From NCBI GenBank assembly GCA_022614965.1, contig JAKEHO010000008.1:1-64000 (forward strand): a DNA stretch of 64,000 nucleotides. The letters are read 5' to 3'. How positions within the stretch are numbered: the first letter of the stretch is position 1; each line of letters starts with the position of its first letter. A model generated the notes under the pieces. That model was given only the letters and a program-made list of their open reading frames with translations. It made no database searches and was not told the origin of the DNA. The position numbers were made by a program, and so were the translations under genes. Positions 62,423-64,000 of the stretch are shown here, piece by piece. The DNA is from Gammaproteobacteria bacterium. Its GTDB lineage: Bacteria; Pseudomonadota; Gammaproteobacteria; JAKEHO01.

Positions 62423-63568
62423 TTATCCTGAACCCACCTCGCGGAGTGTCCCTGCGAGCCTAAAGCGTTGAATGAGATTGAGACGCTTCTCATAGGCCTC
62501 ACGGGCAATGCGCACATCTTCCAGGAACCAAGGAAGTTCCTCGACTAACAGAGCCTGGGGCCCATCAACGAGTGCCTTCGTGGGTTCGGGATGAAAGTCA
62601 ACTAGGACCATATTTGCTCCGGCAATTACACCTTGGACACTCGCATGCATGATGTCCAGCAAGCCGTCAGGTGAGGCACTACGTGCGCCTACTGAATGCG
62701 ACGGATCGACACAGACCGGCATGCGTGTTAGGCGTTTGACAACAGGTACATGGGCAAAATCGACAACATTGCGATGGGGATCTCCCAGATTGGTCTTCAT
62801 GCCACGCAGACAAAATATCACGTTGCGATTGCCTGCACTTGCAAGGTATTCAGCGGCATTCAAGGATTCCTCCAAAGTGATCCCAAAACCACGCTTTAGC
62901 AACACGGGATAGGTCTTTTGCCGGCCTACGCTCTTTAGCAACTCGAAATTCTGAGCGTTGCGCGTCCCGATCTGCAGCATCACACCGGTCGGGCTTCCTG
63001 CTTGCTCAAGCGCCTCATGGATCTCGTCGATATGGTCCTCATGGGTGACCTCCATCGCGATGACCTTCATCCCGTATTTCCCACCCAGTTCAAATACGTA
63101 GGGCAAACATGACTTTCCGTGCCCCTGAAATGAGTAGGGGTTTGTCCGTGGCTTGTACGCGCCCATACGCGTGCAGACCTGCCCGTTTTCTTTCAGGGCG
63201 CGCATCATGAGCTCAACATGTTCGCGGGTATCCACCGCGCAAAGACCAGCAACCATGTGGAAATAATCTTGGCCAAATGTGACCCCATTGTAGACAAAAT
63301 GGCTGGGGCGGTTATCGTCTTTATGGCGCCCCAAGATACGATATTGATGGGAGACCCGTACCACGCGCTCAACTGCGGCGAAGCTCTGGATCTGGCTCGC
63401 ATCAATCGAGGCAGTGTCCCCAATCAGATAGATTTCTGTGAGAGTCTGTTGTGCCCCGACTTCTTCGTGCACACGGTGTTGAATGCCCGGTAATCTGCCC
63501 AGGTGCGCGAGTAACGCGTGATAGGCTTCGCTGTTTTTATCCGTGTCCGGGTGAAGGATGACAATCAT
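62423..63568 (-). CDS. 3-deoxy-7-phosphoheptulonate synthase
   Basis: VCTRMGAYKPRTNPYSFQGHG, LLKRGFGITLEESLNAAEY, PVCVDPSHSVGAR. Confidence 0.92.
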   Translation of the reverse strand: MIVILHPDTDKNSEAYHALLAHLGRLPGIQHRVHEEVGAQQTLTEIYLIGDTASIDASQIQSFAAVERVVRVSHQYRILGRHKDDNRPSHFVYNGVTFGQDYFHMVAGLCAVDTREHVELMMRALKENGQVCTRMGAYKPRTNPYSFQGHGKSCLPYVFELGGKYGMKVIAMEVTHEDHIDEIHEALEQAGSPTGVMLQIGTRNAQNFELLKSVGRQKTYPVLLKRGFGITLEESLNAAEYLASAGNRNVIFCLRGMKTNLGDPHRNVVDFAHVPVVKRLTRMPVCVDPSHSVGARSASPDGLLDIMHASVQGVIAGANMVLVDFHPEPTKALVDGPQALLVEELPWFLEDVRIAREAYEKRLNLIQRFRLAGTLREVGSG

Positions 63569-63705
63569 TTATCGTTGAGCCCTGTAAATCCGACCATTTC
63601 GATGGAAATTATCGCACACATGCCCGTCAAAGACACTTAGATGGAAAGGCCTTGCCGTGGGTACGGTTTACGCCGGCATCAAGCCAAGCGAGGCACACCA
63701 GCCCA

Positions 63706-64000
63706 TCAATCGGGGAGTCTGGCGATCCATTGCCCGTATAAGATATCAGCGACCTTCTGAAGGTTGGCGATTCGCTCGCTGAGCTGCCACGTCATGGCCT
63801 CTGCGCTCTGCACACTTGCCGACGGCTGCGCGGTTTGATCCCGATAGCGCCACGCCCAATCTTGCACCATCTCGGAGGTCATCTCGACATGGCACTGCAA
63901 CGCTAAGGTATTTCCCATGACGAAGGCTTGGTTCTCACAAAATGGGCTCTTTAATATGGGTTCAGCACCCTCGGGCAGAGAAAAGGTCTCCCGGTGCCAA
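63706..64000 (-). CDS. Type 1 glutamine amidotransferase (GMP synthase-like), C-terminal part; truncated by window end
   Basis: Frame reads WHRETFSLPEGAEPILKSPFCENQAFVMGNTLALQCHVEMT. Confidence 0.85.
   Translation of the reverse strand, partial: WHRETFSLPEGAEPILKSPFCENQAFVMGNTLALQCHVEMTSEMVQDWAWRYRDQTAQPSASVQSAEAMTWQLSERIANLQKVADILYGQWIARLPD

Overview
This window looks like a gammaproteobacterial chromosome segment. Two long, conserved core blocks sit among three accessory or signalling regions. Core block 1 (about 13.7-31.4 kb) is tatD-pilZ-holB-tmk-mltG-pabC-fabF-acpP-fabG-fabD-fabH-plsX-rpmF-yceD, maf, sppA-like, HAD phosphatase, rluC, rne. Core block 2 (about 31.8-51.9 kb) is acpS-pdxJ-recO-era-rnc-DUF4845-lepB-lepA-degP/mucD-rseC-rseB-rseA-rpoE, nadB, ligA, zipA, smc, queF. 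The right end carries cysZ-like, aminotransferase, dksA, DAHP synthase and glutamine amidotransferase genes. The accessory parts are: (i) 0-4.4 kb, two-component and hybrid sensors plus a response regulator with a catalytically degenerate EAL domain; (ii) 4.5-12.3 kb, a divergent HTH-like/nucleotidyl-cyclase fusion next to a probable undescribed surface-fibre (chaperone/outer-membrane barrel) locus. That locus has two pairs of paralogous secreted subunits and two perfect, helically phased CRP-type sites (TGTGA-N6-TCACA) in its divergent control region; (iii) 51.9-59.5 kb, a region bounded by transposase remnants and carrying a Zn-ribbon/cyclase/AAA/TPR protein, a decayed EAL gene and a cyclic-nucleotide-binding patatin. 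The best candidate for a new system is (ii): a cAMP/CRP-linked fibre locus beside its own cyclase. No rRNA, tRNA or CRISPR array was recognised. All product calls come from reading motifs by eye; no database search was run.
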